From Candidatus Poribacteria bacterium (GTDB taxonomy: Bacteria; Poribacteria; WGA-4E; PCPOR2b), in assembly GCA_003635265.1 (NCBI GenBank), contig PYIZ01000033.1, forward strand, positions 1 to 64,000: a DNA stretch of 64,000 bases, given 5' to 3'. The stretch's first letter is position 1. Every line of letters begins with the position of its first letter. Position numbers and translations under genes: made by a program. Positions 41,740 to 52,032 of this stretch are shown here, one piece after another. Below the pieces are notes generated by a model. The model saw only the letters and a list, made by a program, of their open reading frames with translations, was not told the DNA's origin and made no database searches.

Positions 41740-43227
41740 ATGGCACATCCCCCGTATATTCTTTCGATTGATCAAGGCACAACCGGCTCGACGGTTCTAC
41801 TCATTGACGCGCATGGCAAGATTATTGCACATGGTTATCGTGAGTTTACGCAGCACTATCCCCGTCCCGGTTGGGTTGAACACGATCCCATCGAAATCTG
41901 GGAAGTAACGCATCGAGTCATCGCGGACTTAATTGATGAACATGGGAGTGCAGACGAGATTGCAGCAATTGGAGTGACAAATCAGCGGGAAACGACAGTG
42001 GTATGGGAACGCAAGACCGGACAGCCAATTCACCCCGCAATTGTGTGGCAGTGTCGTCGCACATTGGATATCTGTACTGATCTGAAGGAACGGTCACTGG
42101 AAGAGGAAATACGAGCGAAAACGGGTTTGGTGCTTGATCCGTACTTTTCGGCGACAAAGATCGCATGGATCCTGGATCAGGTTGAAGGTGCACGTGAGCG
42201 CGCTGAACGGGGCGAACTCATTTTTGGAACTATTGATACGTGGTTGCTGTGGTGTCTAACAGGCGGCGAGGTTCACGTAACAGACTATACCAACGCCTCG
42301 CGGACGATGCTGTTTAATATCGACACCCTCGTGTGGGATGACGAACTGTTGGATATGCTGCGCGTACCAAAGTCTGTTTTACCAAACGTGGGTGCTTCCG
42401 GGAGCGTTTTCGGAAGAACAAAGGATGTCCTACCTCTGCCGGACGGTATTCCAATTGCTGGCATTGCTGGAGATCAACAGTCAGCGCTATTTGGGCAGCT
42501 TTGTACGCAAGCTGGCATGGCGAAAAATACCTACGGCACCGGCTGCTTCCTAATGCTCAATACAGGTGAACAACGTGTCCATTCAAAATCTGGACTGTTG
42601 ACAACATTAGCTTGTGGTCTTGATGAAACACCAGTTTACGCGCTTGAAGGGAGTGTGTTTATCGCGGGCGCGGCAGTGCAATGGCTGCGGGACGGGTTGC
42701 ATCTTATTGATTCTGCCGCAGAGACTGAAGCAATTGCCGCCAGCGTTCCAGATTCAGACGGTGTATTTGTAGTTCCTGCCTTTACAGGCCTCGGTGCACC
42801 GTACTGGGACGCAGATGCGCAAGGCGCGATACTTGGTTTAACACGGGGCGCAACCCGCGCACATATTGTCCGGGCGACGCTGGAATCGATTGCGCTCCAA
42901 ACGGCGGATGTCGTCACAGCGATGCACACCGATGCGGGGGCTAAATTAGAGCGGTTACGCGTTGATGGCGGTGCAGTTGCGAACGATTTCCTGATGCAGT
43001 TTCAGGCGGATATATTGGGCATGGATGTGGAACGCCCAACACGAATCGAAACGACAGGACTTGGTGCCGGGTATCTCGCGGGGTTGACTGTTGGTGTGTG
43101 GAATGGGATCCACGAATTGGAAGCCCATCGGAAGATTGACAAAGTCTTTTCGCCACAAATTGATGCCAATCAACGACAGGTAAAACTGGACGGTTGGAAA
43201 AATGCCGTCCGAAGGGTTATGAGATAG
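41740..43227 (+). CDS. glpK: Glycerol kinase
   Basis: A 495-residue ATP-dependent glycerol kinase of the FGGY family, making glycerol 3-phosphate in the cytoplasm. The phosphate-binding loop is [12 protein letters not shown] (about 8-19), and [14 protein letters not shown] and the late [11 protein letters not shown] segment are all in place. I start at 41740 because the promoter at 41660-41688 leaves little leader before the earlier ATG at 41704. The histidine kinase gene begins two bases after the stop codon, so glpK is co-transcribed with a two-component system. FGGY kinases can act on other polyols, but the motifs fit glycerol kinase well. Confidence 0.9.
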   Translation: MAHPPYILSIDQGTTGSTVLLIDAHGKIIAHGYREFTQHYPRPGWVEHDPIEIWEVTHRVIADLIDEHGSADEIAAIGVTNQRETTVVWERKTGQPIHPAIVWQCRRTLDICTDLKERSLEEEIRAKTGLVLDPYFSATKIAWILDQVEGARERAERGELIFGTIDTWLLWCLTGGEVHVTDYTNASRTMLFNIDTLVWDDELLDMLRVPKSVLPNVGASGSVFGRTKDVLPLPDGIPIAGIAGDQQSALFGQLCTQAGMAKNTYGTGCFLMLNTGEQRVHSKSGLLTTLACGLDETPVYALEGSVFIAGAAVQWLRDGLHLIDSAAETEAIAASVPDSDGVFVVPAFTGLGAPYWDADAQGAILGLTRGATRAHIVRATLESIALQTADVVTAMHTDAGAKLERLRVDGGAVANDFLMQFQADILGMDVERPTRIETTGLGAGYLAGLTVGVWNGIHELEAHRKIDKVFSPQIDANQRQVKLDGWKNAVRRVMR

Positions 43228-43228
43228 C

Positions 43229-44824
43229 ATGCGTTTACAGTGGAAATACGCCTTAATTATCAACCTATCAGTTTTGATTCTTCTTGCTGCCTTCTACATG
43301 CTTCTCAATATTAAAGCTGTGGATGACCTTGGAGACCTTTACGAAAAGGGGTTAACACGCGGCGCGATTTTCAAAGAAATTACGGAGAAAACCATTCGCC
43401 CGCTCGTTGAAGACGAGATGGCCTCCAAAGAAATTGCAGAGAGGACCATTCCTCCGCTTGGCGAAGACAAGATTGAGGATCGGCAGACGCTATACAGGGA
43501 AAAACTTGAAGGTGCCCTCCGACAATTAAAAAAGGACAAACCTAATGAGATGCGAGATGTTTTAGACATAAATGTAACCGTCGGAATGGATGCTAAGATC
43601 CAAGCCAGTTTAATTCCAAATAAGGAGGCGAACGACTATATCAATTTAACCGATGAAGGGGTACACGAAATAAGAAAAAAGGGCTTTGAACTCTACAGAA
43701 CGCCTCAAATTAACGGCAGAGATGCGACAGCAGTAATCATTCCTTATTCGGTTGAATTTGTTGGCGAAGAATTTGACACAGAACCGATTGATGGATTTAT
43801 TCAAGCACTCTTTGCAGGACCCGATCTCGCCAACCATCTTTACCGTCTGCGCGCCATGCTCCTGATTTCCATTATCGTCGTGAGTGTCCTACTAGTCATC
43901 ATCATTGATATGATGACAACTCGCTTGGTACTTCGTCCTCTTCAAGGTATGATGGAAATTATCAGACGCGCGGAAGCCGGTGACCCTGAATCGCTGCCGC
44001 AGTCCTATTCCTCCGACGAAATCGGGCGTGTGACCTACAGTCTTGCACGGATGCTAAGGCAATTGACAGGGACGCACGCGAAGCGAATTGCCGCACTTCA
44101 ACAATTTGCCGCAGGCGTCGCCCATGAAATCCGTAACCCGCTGAACACTATCGGGATGACAGCCCAACACCTGCAAGATCTCTTTTCACGGAACAACATT
44201 AAATCCAGCGATGTTGAAGAAGCACGAAATTTGCTCGATATTGTCAACTATGAAATTGAACGGTTGCAGCGGATTTCTGAGCAGTTTGTAACCTTGAATC
44301 GTCCCAAAACTCTCAATCTGAAACCCACGAATCTTAACGCACTCATAGACCAAGTCATCGCAGAGTTTAAGCTCATGACCGAAAATGCCAAAGTTATGAT
44401 CGTCACCAATTACACTACAGACTTACCCCAACTGCAACTTGATCCGGACTTGATTCAGCAGACGCTGTTCAACCTGATACAGAATAGCATTCAAGCCATG
44501 TCCAAAGGCGGAAGAATTTATATCACAACCCAGCCAACCCAAACACTCTCCGGTCAAGGCATCGAGATCGAGGTTCGTGATACAGGAATTGGCATTCCCC
44601 CTGATATTCAAGAGCGGATTTTTGATGCTTATTTTACCACGAAGGAGAGTGAAGGAGGAATGGGACTTGGGCTTGCGATCGCGCATCAGATTATTACAGC
44701 GCATCAGGGAAGGATTGAACTTAAAAGCCAAGTCGGAATGGGAACCGCATTTCAGATCTATCTGCCTATTAAGAGCTCCGCTAGTACCCCATCCGATAAA
44801 TCTGTGAGCCAGAAGGAGGAGTAG
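43229..44824 (+). CDS. Sensor histidine kinase
   Basis: A 531-residue membrane sensor. An N-terminal transmembrane segment (8-27) and a second near 209-229 bracket a periplasmic sensing region of about 180 residues. A HAMP-like linker follows (RLVLRPLQGMMEII), then the HisKA domain with phospho-acceptor H299 in FAAGVAHEIRNPLNT, and the ATPase domain with NLIQNSIQAM (N box) and the DTGIGIPPD and GMGLGLAI loops. It would phosphorylate the NtrC-type regulator encoded two bases downstream. The sensed signal is unknown; co-transcription with glpK suggests a link to glycerol or polyol use. No PAS domain is visible. Confidence 0.9.
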   Translation: MRLQWKYALIINLSVLILLAAFYMLLNIKAVDDLGDLYEKGLTRGAIFKEITEKTIRPLVEDEMASKEIAERTIPPLGEDKIEDRQTLYREKLEGALRQLKKDKPNEMRDVLDINVTVGMDAKIQASLIPNKEANDYINLTDEGVHEIRKKGFELYRTPQINGRDATAVIIPYSVEFVGEEFDTEPIDGFIQALFAGPDLANHLYRLRAMLLISIIVVSVLLVIIIDMMTTRLVLRPLQGMMEIIRRAEAGDPESLPQSYSSDEIGRVTYSLARMLRQLTGTHAKRIAALQQFAAGVAHEIRNPLNTIGMTAQHLQDLFSRNNIKSSDVEEARNLLDIVNYEIERLQRISEQFVTLNRPKTLNLKPTNLNALIDQVIAEFKLMTENAKVMIVTNYTTDLPQLQLDPDLIQQTLFNLIQNSIQAMSKGGRIYITTQPTQTLSGQGIEIEVRDTGIGIPPDIQERIFDAYFTTKESEGGMGLGLAIAHQIITAHQGRIELKSQVGMGTAFQIYLPIKSSASTPSDKSVSQKEE

Positions 44825-44826
44825 GT

Positions 44827-46209
44827 ATGCCAGCAATACTGATTGTCGATGATGACCAGGGCCAGCGGACTGTTTTGCAGACCATATTGAAGCGCGAAGG
44901 CTACACCATAGAGACAGCTGAAAATGGCGTTGATGCCCTCGAAAAAATTGCAGACAACCTATTTGATGTCGTTGTCAGCGATATGCGGATGGCTCAGATG
45001 TCAGGGCGAGAATTGCTCCATGAAATTAAGAGCCGAGATCCGGATCTACCTGTACTGATTGTCACGGCTTACGCTGAGGTGAATGACGCTGTGGATCTGG
45101 TGGCACGCGAAGGGGCATTCTATTACCTTGAAAAACCGATTCAGATTGACACCCTCAAAAAGGAGATTAGTCGTGCCATTGAGATGCGACAAGGCATAAC
45201 AGATGAGGAGTCAAGTGACGAAATCGATGTTCAAGAGATGTATTTTGATGAAATCATTGGTCAAAGCGATTCGATGCGTCAACTGTTCAAAACTATGTCT
45301 CGAATCATTCATCGGGGTGCCAATCAAGTGCTAATTACGGGCAATACAGGCACGGGGAAGGGACTCGTTGCCAGAGCAATTCATGAGTACGGAAGACGCA
45401 AGGATAAGCCGTTCTTGCAGATTAACTGTGGTGCTGTGCATGAAACGCTGATTGAAAGCGAACTCTTTGGACATGAAAAGGGGGCGTTTACCGATGCTCA
45501 TCGGCAGAAGGATGGCGTGTTTGAAGCGGCAAAGGGCGGCACGGTTTTTCTAGACGAAATTGGCGATCTATCCCCGCATACGCAGAGTAGACTACTCCAT
45601 GTCTTGCACGAGAGGGAGATCATGCGTGTCGGTGGGGTGCAACGGATTAAAGTTGATGTGTGTGTCCTTGCCGCGACCAATAAAAATTTGCAAACTGCTG
45701 TCACCGAGGAAAACTTCCGTGAAGACCTGTTTTTTCGGTTAAACGTCATTCCACTTCACATGCCCGATCTCCGGGAGCGAAGCGAGGACATAGGGCTTTT
45801 GGTCGATCACTTTCTGCAGAAGTTTGGACAAGAATATTCTGATGCCGAACCCAAGCGTGTGACACCTAGGGCAATGTCTGCCCTGCGACGGTACGATTGG
45901 CCCGGGAACGTGCGTCAACTTGAGAATTATCTACACAGGATCTTCGTGCTGTCGGAGAACGAAGTCATTGACCTTGAGGATCTTCCGCCCGAAATTTCGG
46001 ATAGTTCATTGCCGCCAGAGGATTTTCCGGTAGAAATTCCAGCGGATGGGGTTGCACTCGAAGAAATTGTAAAGGAATACATTCGAGTTGCCTTGACACA
46101 GACCGGTGGCAACCAAACCAAAGCTGCCGAACTTCTCGGTATCTCCCGCCGCAGGCTTCAAAACCGAATGCAGAACTATGGGTTTAGTAGCAGGAATTTT
46201 AAGGATTAG
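44827..46209 (+). CDS. NtrC-family response regulator with GAFTDA motif
   Basis: A 460-residue regulator with receiver (1-120), AAA+ ATPase (about 142-375) and C-terminal Fis-type helix-turn-helix (429-449) domains. Phospho-acceptor is D52 (SDMRM), with K103 completing the pocket. The Walker A loop reads GNTGTGKG at 172-179 and Walker B is TVFLDE at 239-244. The σ54-contact loop is GAFTDA at 219-224 instead of the canonical GAFTGA. It would activate σ54-type promoters on phosphorylation by the kinase encoded just upstream. I found no σ54 promoter consensus in the intergenic regions of this window, so its targets probably lie elsewhere. Confidence 0.88.
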   Translation: MPAILIVDDDQGQRTVLQTILKREGYTIETAENGVDALEKIADNLFDVVVSDMRMAQMSGRELLHEIKSRDPDLPVLIVTAYAEVNDAVDLVAREGAFYYLEKPIQIDTLKKEISRAIEMRQGITDEESSDEIDVQEMYFDEIIGQSDSMRQLFKTMSRIIHRGANQVLITGNTGTGKGLVARAIHEYGRRKDKPFLQINCGAVHETLIESELFGHEKGAFTDAHRQKDGVFEAAKGGTVFLDEIGDLSPHTQSRLLHVLHEREIMRVGGVQRIKVDVCVLAATNKNLQTAVTEENFREDLFFRLNVIPLHMPDLRERSEDIGLLVDHFLQKFGQEYSDAEPKRVTPRAMSALRRYDWPGNVRQLENYLHRIFVLSENEVIDLEDLPPEISDSSLPPEDFPVEIPADGVALEEIVKEYIRVALTQTGGNQTKAAELLGISRRRLQNRMQNYGFSSRNFKD

Positions 46210-46429
46210 AATCGGCAGGAATTCTACCAATGGATGCTTGAGCAATTCAACCGGGCCCGTTGGGTAGTGTTATGCCGTGTAATGAGTCTAATCTGGGCAT
46301 TGTCCCCCATGATTGCCTGCCTATGTGCATTACTCGCAGGATAACTTCCTCTTGCCCAGTAACCACTCTGTCATACATATCATCTTGCCTGAATCATGTG
46401 CAAAAGTATTGAACGATCTGTTCTCTCAA

Positions 46430-48094
46430 CTATTCAATCACCGGTAAATTTAGACGTGATAGATTTCCCTTGCCGTGATGAACAGTGTTACGAGCCACAA
46501 CTGTTTCGGTAGCTGACCACGGTGGGGCGAGAGTGTTTGGATGCGGAAAGATACGGGGAAAGTCGCTGCTAGTGATGAGCAGACAAATCCGCGAGCCAGT
46601 TGGAAACACATAGGCGGTTTGTCCTAACTGTAAGCGGATAGGAGCAACATCGCCCGACGTAAGTGGCTGCGGATCTGTCCAGTTTTCACGGTAGCGACAG
46701 CGCAGCGAACCAATCGTCAGACAGGTCACGGCACCGGAAGGTTCTTCGACACAGAGTTTGGCAACAAAATCCGTATCGGCGGCATTGCTGGAAATGCAGA
46801 GATCAAGCGTAACTTCGCCAACTGCGGTCAACGGCGATTCTAGTTTTGGACTTCGGTAAAAGAGTAAGTCAGACCGATCAAGAAGTGGACGTTGGTCAAC
46901 TGGACCGAGGTGGTCAAGCCCCCAGTAGACGGGACCTCCGCGTGTCAGAACGGGATCGCGCGGATCGTACACATAACTATCATCAACGCTTCTGTCCGAA
47001 GGTTCTTGTGTTAGCTCCCCGTCACCAGTCCGCATGTTTGCACTACCATCTGACTGGAGATACCATGATTGTGTCGTTCTTTCTGGCGGGGGCCAATCTC
47101 GTAGGGAAATCCATCGGTTTTCTCCCATCAGAAATACTTTCACAGGGGGTTGGCTTGTGTAGCCGTTGTCTCTTTCTCTTAAGTGAAAATCGAGAAACTG
47201 TAGTTCATGTGCAAGGACCGGCAGATCTGCTTCTGTTCCCAGATCCCAGTCACCATAGCGGCAATGATCCGGACCTGTGTTTCCGATATTTCTATGCCCC
47301 CACGGTCCGATGAGAAGACGTTGCCCGTTTTTTGCCGATTCTGTTGCACCATTGTCACGGATGTTTTGGTAAGCCTCAAACTGTCCCCGTGTGAGATGGT
47401 CGAACCAGCCCCCGGCGTGAAATCCCGGTACCTTGATGTGCGGGTGCATCAAGCATTGGTCTATTGATTCCCAATAGGCATCATAATGGTTGTGAGCTGC
47501 CCAATCCGACAGAACGGGTGTCTCAAAGCCAACTTGGCTAGCAATCGTTTCGGGATTCGTCAGGTGGTTGAGTTCGTTCCATGAGAAATGCGCCATCGGT
47601 GGTTGGTTGCGACAAGAGGCGTGCGTCAGAGACCACCGGATAGCATTCCCGAGTGCGAAGCAGCCATCGTAGCGAATCCAGTCACGGAAGAATGAGCCGG
47701 GAGCGACAGCAGGAGCGATACAACGCAATGCCTCGTGACCGCCGCTCGCTGCTGGCACTTGAACGATTCCGAGATAACTGCGTCCCCACAACCCAATCCG
47801 ACCGTTGCACCACCTCTGGTTGGCTGTCCAATCTAGCGTCGCTTGTCCGTCACTAGCCTCGTCAACCAGTGGCACGAAAGCACCATCAGAATCATACTTC
47901 CCACGACAGTCTTGCGCAACAAACGCGTAGCCCCGTTCAGTAAATTGATGTGCTGTACCTTGAAGACCGACACGATGGTAGGGAGTGCGGACAATAACCG
48001 TGGGAAATGGCCCCGGACCATCGGGGAGATAAACATCTGTGGCAAGGTTCGCTCCATCTTCGGCGGGGACTTTTTGGCATAATAGTGTTTGCAT
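46430..48094 (-). CDS. CocE/NonD-type α/β-hydrolase (X-Pro dipeptidyl-peptidase family)
   Basis: A 554-residue hydrolase with an α/β-hydrolase core and a C-terminal jelly-roll domain, as in cocaine esterase and X-prolyl peptidases. The nucleophile is S106 in GLWGRSYLGI, the acid is probably D232 in AGGWFD, and the His is H267 in GPWGH. It should hydrolyse esters or N-terminal proline peptides. taggagagt precedes the ATG; no signal peptide is seen, so it is probably cytoplasmic. It converges on the two-component operon. The true substrate is unknown. Confidence 0.87.
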   Translation of the reverse strand: MQTLLCQKVPAEDGANLATDVYLPDGPGPFPTVIVRTPYHRVGLQGTAHQFTERGYAFVAQDCRGKYDSDGAFVPLVDEASDGQATLDWTANQRWCNGRIGLWGRSYLGIVQVPAASGGHEALRCIAPAVAPGSFFRDWIRYDGCFALGNAIRWSLTHASCRNQPPMAHFSWNELNHLTNPETIASQVGFETPVLSDWAAHNHYDAYWESIDQCLMHPHIKVPGFHAGGWFDHLTRGQFEAYQNIRDNGATESAKNGQRLLIGPWGHRNIGNTGPDHCRYGDWDLGTEADLPVLAHELQFLDFHLRERDNGYTSQPPVKVFLMGENRWISLRDWPPPERTTQSWYLQSDGSANMRTGDGELTQEPSDRSVDDSYVYDPRDPVLTRGGPVYWGLDHLGPVDQRPLLDRSDLLFYRSPKLESPLTAVGEVTLDLCISSNAADTDFVAKLCVEEPSGAVTCLTIGSLRCRYRENWTDPQPLTSGDVAPIRLQLGQTAYVFPTGSRICLLITSSDFPRIFPHPNTLAPPWSATETVVARNTVHHGKGNLSRLNLPVIE

Positions 48095-48195
48095 TGGTGA
48101 CTCTCCTAAATTTTACTTTCAATACTATAGCAATAATGAATAAGGATAGGGACGTTTTAGTGGCTGCGTAAAGTCCTGCTTAATACATTTCAAGA

Positions 48196-48224
48196 TTGAC
48201 ACAGCTAATGGTAAATGCTACAAT
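48196..48224 (+). promoter_or_regulatory. σ70 promoter for the CBS membrane protein
   Basis: ttgaca (48196-48201) and tacaat (48219-48224) are separated by 17 bases. The expected transcript starts about 55 bases before the ATG at 48286. Confidence 0.75.
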
Positions 48225-48285
48225 GAACCGCCAAATTGATCTAAAGAGAAGGGCACCCCGAACGGCTAAATGAAAGGAAAATCCA

Positions 48286-49296
48286 ATGTTGATGCTGCTG
48301 ATAGCTATTGGAGTTGTCTTGCTATCCTCTGCTATCTGTTCTGGATCTGAAGCAGCGTTGTTTTCGGTTCCGATAGTTAAAGTTCGACGAATGGTTCAAT
48401 CAAATCGGCCCGGAGCGCAAACCCTTCTGTCCATCCGTGAGCAGATGAATCGCCCGATCGCAACCATTGTTATCCTCAACAATATTGCTAACATTGTTGG
48501 AACCAGCGTTGTGGTTATTGTGGCCACCAATGTTTTGGGAAACCAATGGGTAGGTTTAGTTTCAGGGATACTCACCTTTTTGGTGATTCTCTTCTCGGAA
48601 ATTATCCCCAAAACAGTTGGAGAACGATATTCAGAGCAGATTGCTGTAATTATTGCTCGGCCAGTCGCTGGATTGACCCGAATTTTAACCCCCTTGGTAT
48701 GGTGCATCGAAAAAATTACCAACCCTTTAACGGCAGGTGGTAACAGTTTCACAACGGACGAGGCGGAGATAAAGTTATTGGCAAAAATGGGACAAGAGGC
48801 AGGAACGATTGAAGATGATGAATTTGAAATGCTCCGAAAAATATTTGATTTGAATGACATGACAGCTGCCGATTTAATGACACCGAGGGTGGTAATGACA
48901 TACCTAAAGGGTGACTTAACGCTCGCTGAGGCAAAAGAGGAGATTCTGAATTCGCCACACAGTCGAATTATTGTAATTGGAGAAACACCGGATCAGGTCA
49001 TCGGAGTCGCTTTAAAGACCGAATTGCTGGCAGGAATCATCGAAGGGGAATTGGATCAATCTATCTCAAATTTTACCCATAAAGTACATTTTGTACTAGG
49101 ACGGAAGCGTGCCAATCAGCTTTTGTCGATATTTCAGCAAACTCGCCAGCATTTAGCCGTTGTTGTTGATGAATATGGAGGTGTATCAGGAGTAGTAACA
49201 CTTGAAGATGTTCTTGAAGTCCTCACAGGTCAACTTGTTGATGAAACTGATACAATCGTTGATTTGCAAGAATTCGCTCGGAAACAGAACAATTAG
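48286..49296 (+). CDS. HlyC/CorC-type (CNNM) membrane protein with CBS domains
   Basis: A 336-residue protein. The N-terminal DUF21 transmembrane region begins with CSGSEAALFSVP (about 19-30), and further hydrophobic segments run to about 150. Two CBS motifs follow (about 205-320), including DVLEVLTGQLVDE at the end. Relatives are magnesium/cobalt efflux-linked transporters, but here the extra CorC/HlyC C-terminal domain is missing, as the protein ends soon after the second CBS. A strong promoter stands upstream. Its stop codon lies only seven bases from that of the convergent Gfo/Idh/MocA gene. Ion specificity is not known. Confidence 0.86.
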   Translation: MLMLLIAIGVVLLSSAICSGSEAALFSVPIVKVRRMVQSNRPGAQTLLSIREQMNRPIATIVILNNIANIVGTSVVVIVATNVLGNQWVGLVSGILTFLVILFSEIIPKTVGERYSEQIAVIIARPVAGLTRILTPLVWCIEKITNPLTAGGNSFTTDEAEIKLLAKMGQEAGTIEDDEFEMLRKIFDLNDMTAADLMTPRVVMTYLKGDLTLAEAKEEILNSPHSRIIVIGETPDQVIGVALKTELLAGIIEGELDQSISNFTHKVHFVLGRKRANQLLSIFQQTRQHLAVVVDEYGGVSGVVTLEDVLEVLTGQLVDETDTIVDLQEFARKQNN

Positions 49297-49303
49297 CAGC
49301 GTC

Positions 49304-50401
49304 TCAACTCCACGGCAGGGGTTGTCCCACGGGGGCAGGTGCGGGGAATCGACTGACAACGTCAATCGGCACTCCCTTGTCAGCGGATTCAAAGACGCGT
49401 TCGCAGATTTCTAGTACATGCCGAGCGTGTTTTCCTGAACACCGTACGGGTCGGTTATTCCGAATTGCATCCGCAAAGTCGGAGGGCCCCTTGCCCCAGT
49501 CTAAACCCTCGTACGCACCTTCGGGGGATGCCTCAATTTCCCAATCGCCTGCAGGTGTACGTTTGCGAATTCCGCGCCCATCGTCGTGTGCTTGGATCGA
49601 GAAAACTCCGTGCGTACCATGAATTTCGTAGGGTGGGATTTCCGATCTTGCAGTCCAACTGTGGTAGAGTAGCCCGTATGCACCGCTTTCAAATTCAAGT
49701 AGTCCGAAGCCGTGGTCTTTCTCGGTGACTTGGTAGTGCGTCCCTGCGCGTGGACCTGCATGTAACATCCGTTCCGGGACGGTAATCCGAGCCAAACCGT
49801 AGACCCGTTTGACGGGCCCCATCATCGTCGTCATGGCAGTCAGCGGATAGGGTGCGACATCCTTGAAAGGTCCAACGCCTTTCTGCATAAAGGCATCGGC
49901 AGTCGGATGCCAATACTCAACGGGTCCGCCAAAATTTCCAATGGCAGAAACGACTTCGCCAATCTCTCCTTCGCGGATGCGTTTCCAGACATTTTGCTGG
50001 ACATGACCGAGCATCGCTACCGGCGCACATGCAAATTTGACTTCCATCGCGTCCGCGGTTTCGACCAACTGATCTGCTTCCTCGATACGTAGTGCAATGG
50101 GTTTTTCTGAATAAACGTGCTTTCCCGCTGCGAGTCCTGCCAACGACACAGGGTAATGTCCCGTATGAATTGTCAGATTAATAATTGCTTCAACATTGGG
50201 GTCATTTAGAACACCATCGAAGGATTGATAAACTTTTCCTCCGCCATTTTGAGCGAGATCTCCCGCACGAGAAACATCTTGGTCATAATAACCGACGAGT
50301 TCGATTTTATGTGGATAGGCTTGGCATCGTGGCTGATAACCTTTGCTCGCAATCATACCGCAGCCAACAATGACTGTCTTAACAGGTTTGAAATCGGACA
50401 T
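49304..50401 (-). CDS. Gfo/Idh/MocA family oxidoreductase
   Basis: A 365-residue NAD(P)-dependent oxidoreductase. The Rossmann motif is IVGCGMIAS and the lysine motif is SEKPIAL. In place of the usual Asp...His pair the sequence reads DVAPYPLTAM, a form seen in one branch of the family with Asp and no His, so its chemistry may differ from the other five members in this window. aaggaga precedes the ATG. It is divergent from rimI and convergent with the CBS protein gene. Substrate unknown. Confidence 0.83.
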   Translation of the reverse strand: MSDFKPVKTVIVGCGMIASKGYQPRCQAYPHKIELVGYYDQDVSRAGDLAQNGGGKVYQSFDGVLNDPNVEAIINLTIHTGHYPVSLAGLAAGKHVYSEKPIALRIEEADQLVETADAMEVKFACAPVAMLGHVQQNVWKRIREGEIGEVVSAIGNFGGPVEYWHPTADAFMQKGVGPFKDVAPYPLTAMTTMMGPVKRVYGLARITVPERMLHAGPRAGTHYQVTEKDHGFGLLEFESGAYGLLYHSWTARSEIPPYEIHGTHGVFSIQAHDDGRGIRKRTPAGDWEIEASPEGAYEGLDWGKGPSDFADAIRNNRPVRCSGKHARHVLEICERVFESADKGVPIDVVSRFPAPAPVGQPLPWS

Positions 50402-50529
50402 TCGTTATCTCCTTGAACTGAACTTTAAATATTATAACAGATGGTCGTAGGCTGATCAAGGACGGAAAAAGGTGAATCAGAATCCGGAACAAGTAGGGGA
50501 AGCCTGTAAAAAAAGAGGAGAAACACAGG

Positions 50530-51069
50530 TTGAGAAGCATTAAAGTAGAACTGCCATTCCCGGACGTTCAGATTGATTCTATGAAAGAAAGTGATCTGCC
50601 GGCAATAATGGATATTGAACGAAGTTCGTTTTCCTGTCCGTGGGAAGAAGCTTCATTTCGTGAGGGGCTGAGACTGGGGAGCCATCATGTTTACTTTCTG
50701 GTCACCCGATATTGCCAGAATCCGATTGCGTTTATTAATTTCTGGGTTGTGGAAGACGAGGCACATATTGCAAACTTCGCAGTTTCTCCCGACTACCGAA
50801 ACCGAGGTGTTGGCAAATATCTGTTTGTGGAATCGCTTGCATATATCCAAAAGTTGGGAGGCGACCATGTCTCTTTGGAGGTGCGAGTGAGTAATATACC
50901 TGCGCAGCATCTCTACAGACAATTTGGGTTTCGAATTGTGGGTATTCGAAAGAAATATTATATGGACAATCGTGAAGATGCCTACGTTTTTCAACTTTCT
51001 AACCTTGGAAAAATTGATTTGTGCATTGACCATACGCATAATACAGATGCCGAATCCAAGGCTTGCTAA
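50530..51069 (+). CDS. rimI: Ribosomal-protein-alanine N-acetyltransferase (GNAT)
   Basis: A 179-residue GNAT acetyltransferase. The N-terminal strand (VQIDSMKESDLPAIMDIERSSFSCPW) and the acetyl-CoA loop (NRGVGKYLF within PDYRNRGVG) match RimI, which acetylates the N-terminal alanine of ribosomal protein S18. The frame starts with TTG at 50530, supported by agaggag at 50514-50520; the first ATG at 50581 would remove the first β-strand, so I keep the TTG start. The C-terminus extends about 20 residues beyond the common length. It precedes the secreted SAM hydrolase-like gene by 46 bases. Confidence 0.85.
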   Translation: MRSIKVELPFPDVQIDSMKESDLPAIMDIERSSFSCPWEEASFREGLRLGSHHVYFLVTRYCQNPIAFINFWVVEDEAHIANFAVSPDYRNRGVGKYLFVESLAYIQKLGGDHVSLEVRVSNIPAQHLYRQFGFRIVGIRKKYYMDNREDAYVFQLSNLGKIDLCIDHTHNTDAESKAC

Positions 51070-51115
51070 AGATCTCCAGTAAATTGTTTAACCGTTGATA
51101 GAAAGGAACTCTACG

Positions 51116-52015
51116 ATGAGAAAATGCTTTTACTCTGGCGTCCGGCTGCTACTTTTGTTTCTGTTTGTCGCTAGCTTGACGCCGGCTACAATGGGAGCAC
51201 AAACCAACGGCTTAATTATCATGATAACCGATTTTGGTACTAAGGATTTTTACGTCGGTGCAATGAAGGGCGCAATGTATAAGGTTTTCCCGCAAGCGAA
51301 AATTGATGAGATTTCTCACGGAGTCTCGAAGTTTGATATTAAGGAGGGGGCATATACCCTCGCCAAAGCTGCACCGGAATTTCCGACGGGGACCGTTTTT
51401 GTTGGCGTTATTGATCCGGGGGTAGGTACACAACGCAAGCCTATCGCAATGAAAACGAAAAATGGGAATTATTTTGTTGCGCCGGATAACGGACTCTTAA
51501 CACTGATCGGCGGTTCAATGGGCGCTGCAGAGGTGCGGGAAATCACGAACCGTGATGTCATGCGTCAGAACGTTCAGTCAAGCACGTTTCATGGGCGGGA
51601 TATTTTTGGCCCCGCTGCGGCGCATCTTGCCAAGGGGTTTGCGTTTGAAAAGATCGGACCCGTTCTGGAGGAATATGTCCAGCTGCCAATTTCATTTGCA
51701 AAGATAGTTAATGACACAATTGTTGGGCAGATTGAGGTAATTGACGAATATGGAAATGTTATCACGAATATACGTCCCGATCTATTTGAAAAACTGGGTA
51801 TACAGGGCGGGCAGACTATTGAGGTTGAGTTTAGCGACCACAGGACTGTCATCTGCAAATATGTCAAGGCTTACGGGGATGCGCCGGTCGGCTTTTTTGT
51901 GGGGTTGTTTGGGAGTGGTGGGGTTTTTGAGGTTGCCATCAACCAGGGAAATCTTGCCGAGCAGTTAAAACTGGAAGCTACAGGGAAGTGTATTGTACGG
52001 AAGGGATCGGACTAA
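51116..52015 (+). CDS. Secreted SAM hydroxide adenosyltransferase-like protein (DUF62)
   Basis: A 299-residue protein of the SAM hydrolase/chlorinase-fluorinase-like family. Known family members convert S-adenosylmethionine to adenosine and methionine with water (or a halide). Family motifs are visible: ITDFGTKDFY (D39, D44), FVGVIDPGVG, FVAPDNGLL, FHGRDIFGPAAAHLA and IDEYGNVITNI. Unusually the protein begins with a signal peptide (hydrophobic run about 9-22, then a TMGAQ cleavage region), so it should be exported. The ATG at 51116 has aaagga upstream; an in-frame TTG at 51095 is less likely. A LamG protein gene follows 17 bases after its stop, so both are likely co-transcribed. Confidence 0.84.
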   Translation: MRKCFYSGVRLLLLFLFVASLTPATMGAQTNGLIIMITDFGTKDFYVGAMKGAMYKVFPQAKIDEISHGVSKFDIKEGAYTLAKAAPEFPTGTVFVGVIDPGVGTQRKPIAMKTKNGNYFVAPDNGLLTLIGGSMGAAEVREITNRDVMRQNVQSSTFHGRDIFGPAAAHLAKGFAFEKIGPVLEEYVQLPISFAKIVNDTIVGQIEVIDEYGNVITNIRPDLFEKLGIQGGQTIEVEFSDHRTVICKYVKAYGDAPVGFFVGLFGSGGVFEVAINQGNLAEQLKLEATGKCIVRKGSD

Positions 52016-52032
52016 GATAGGAGCGGATAAAA

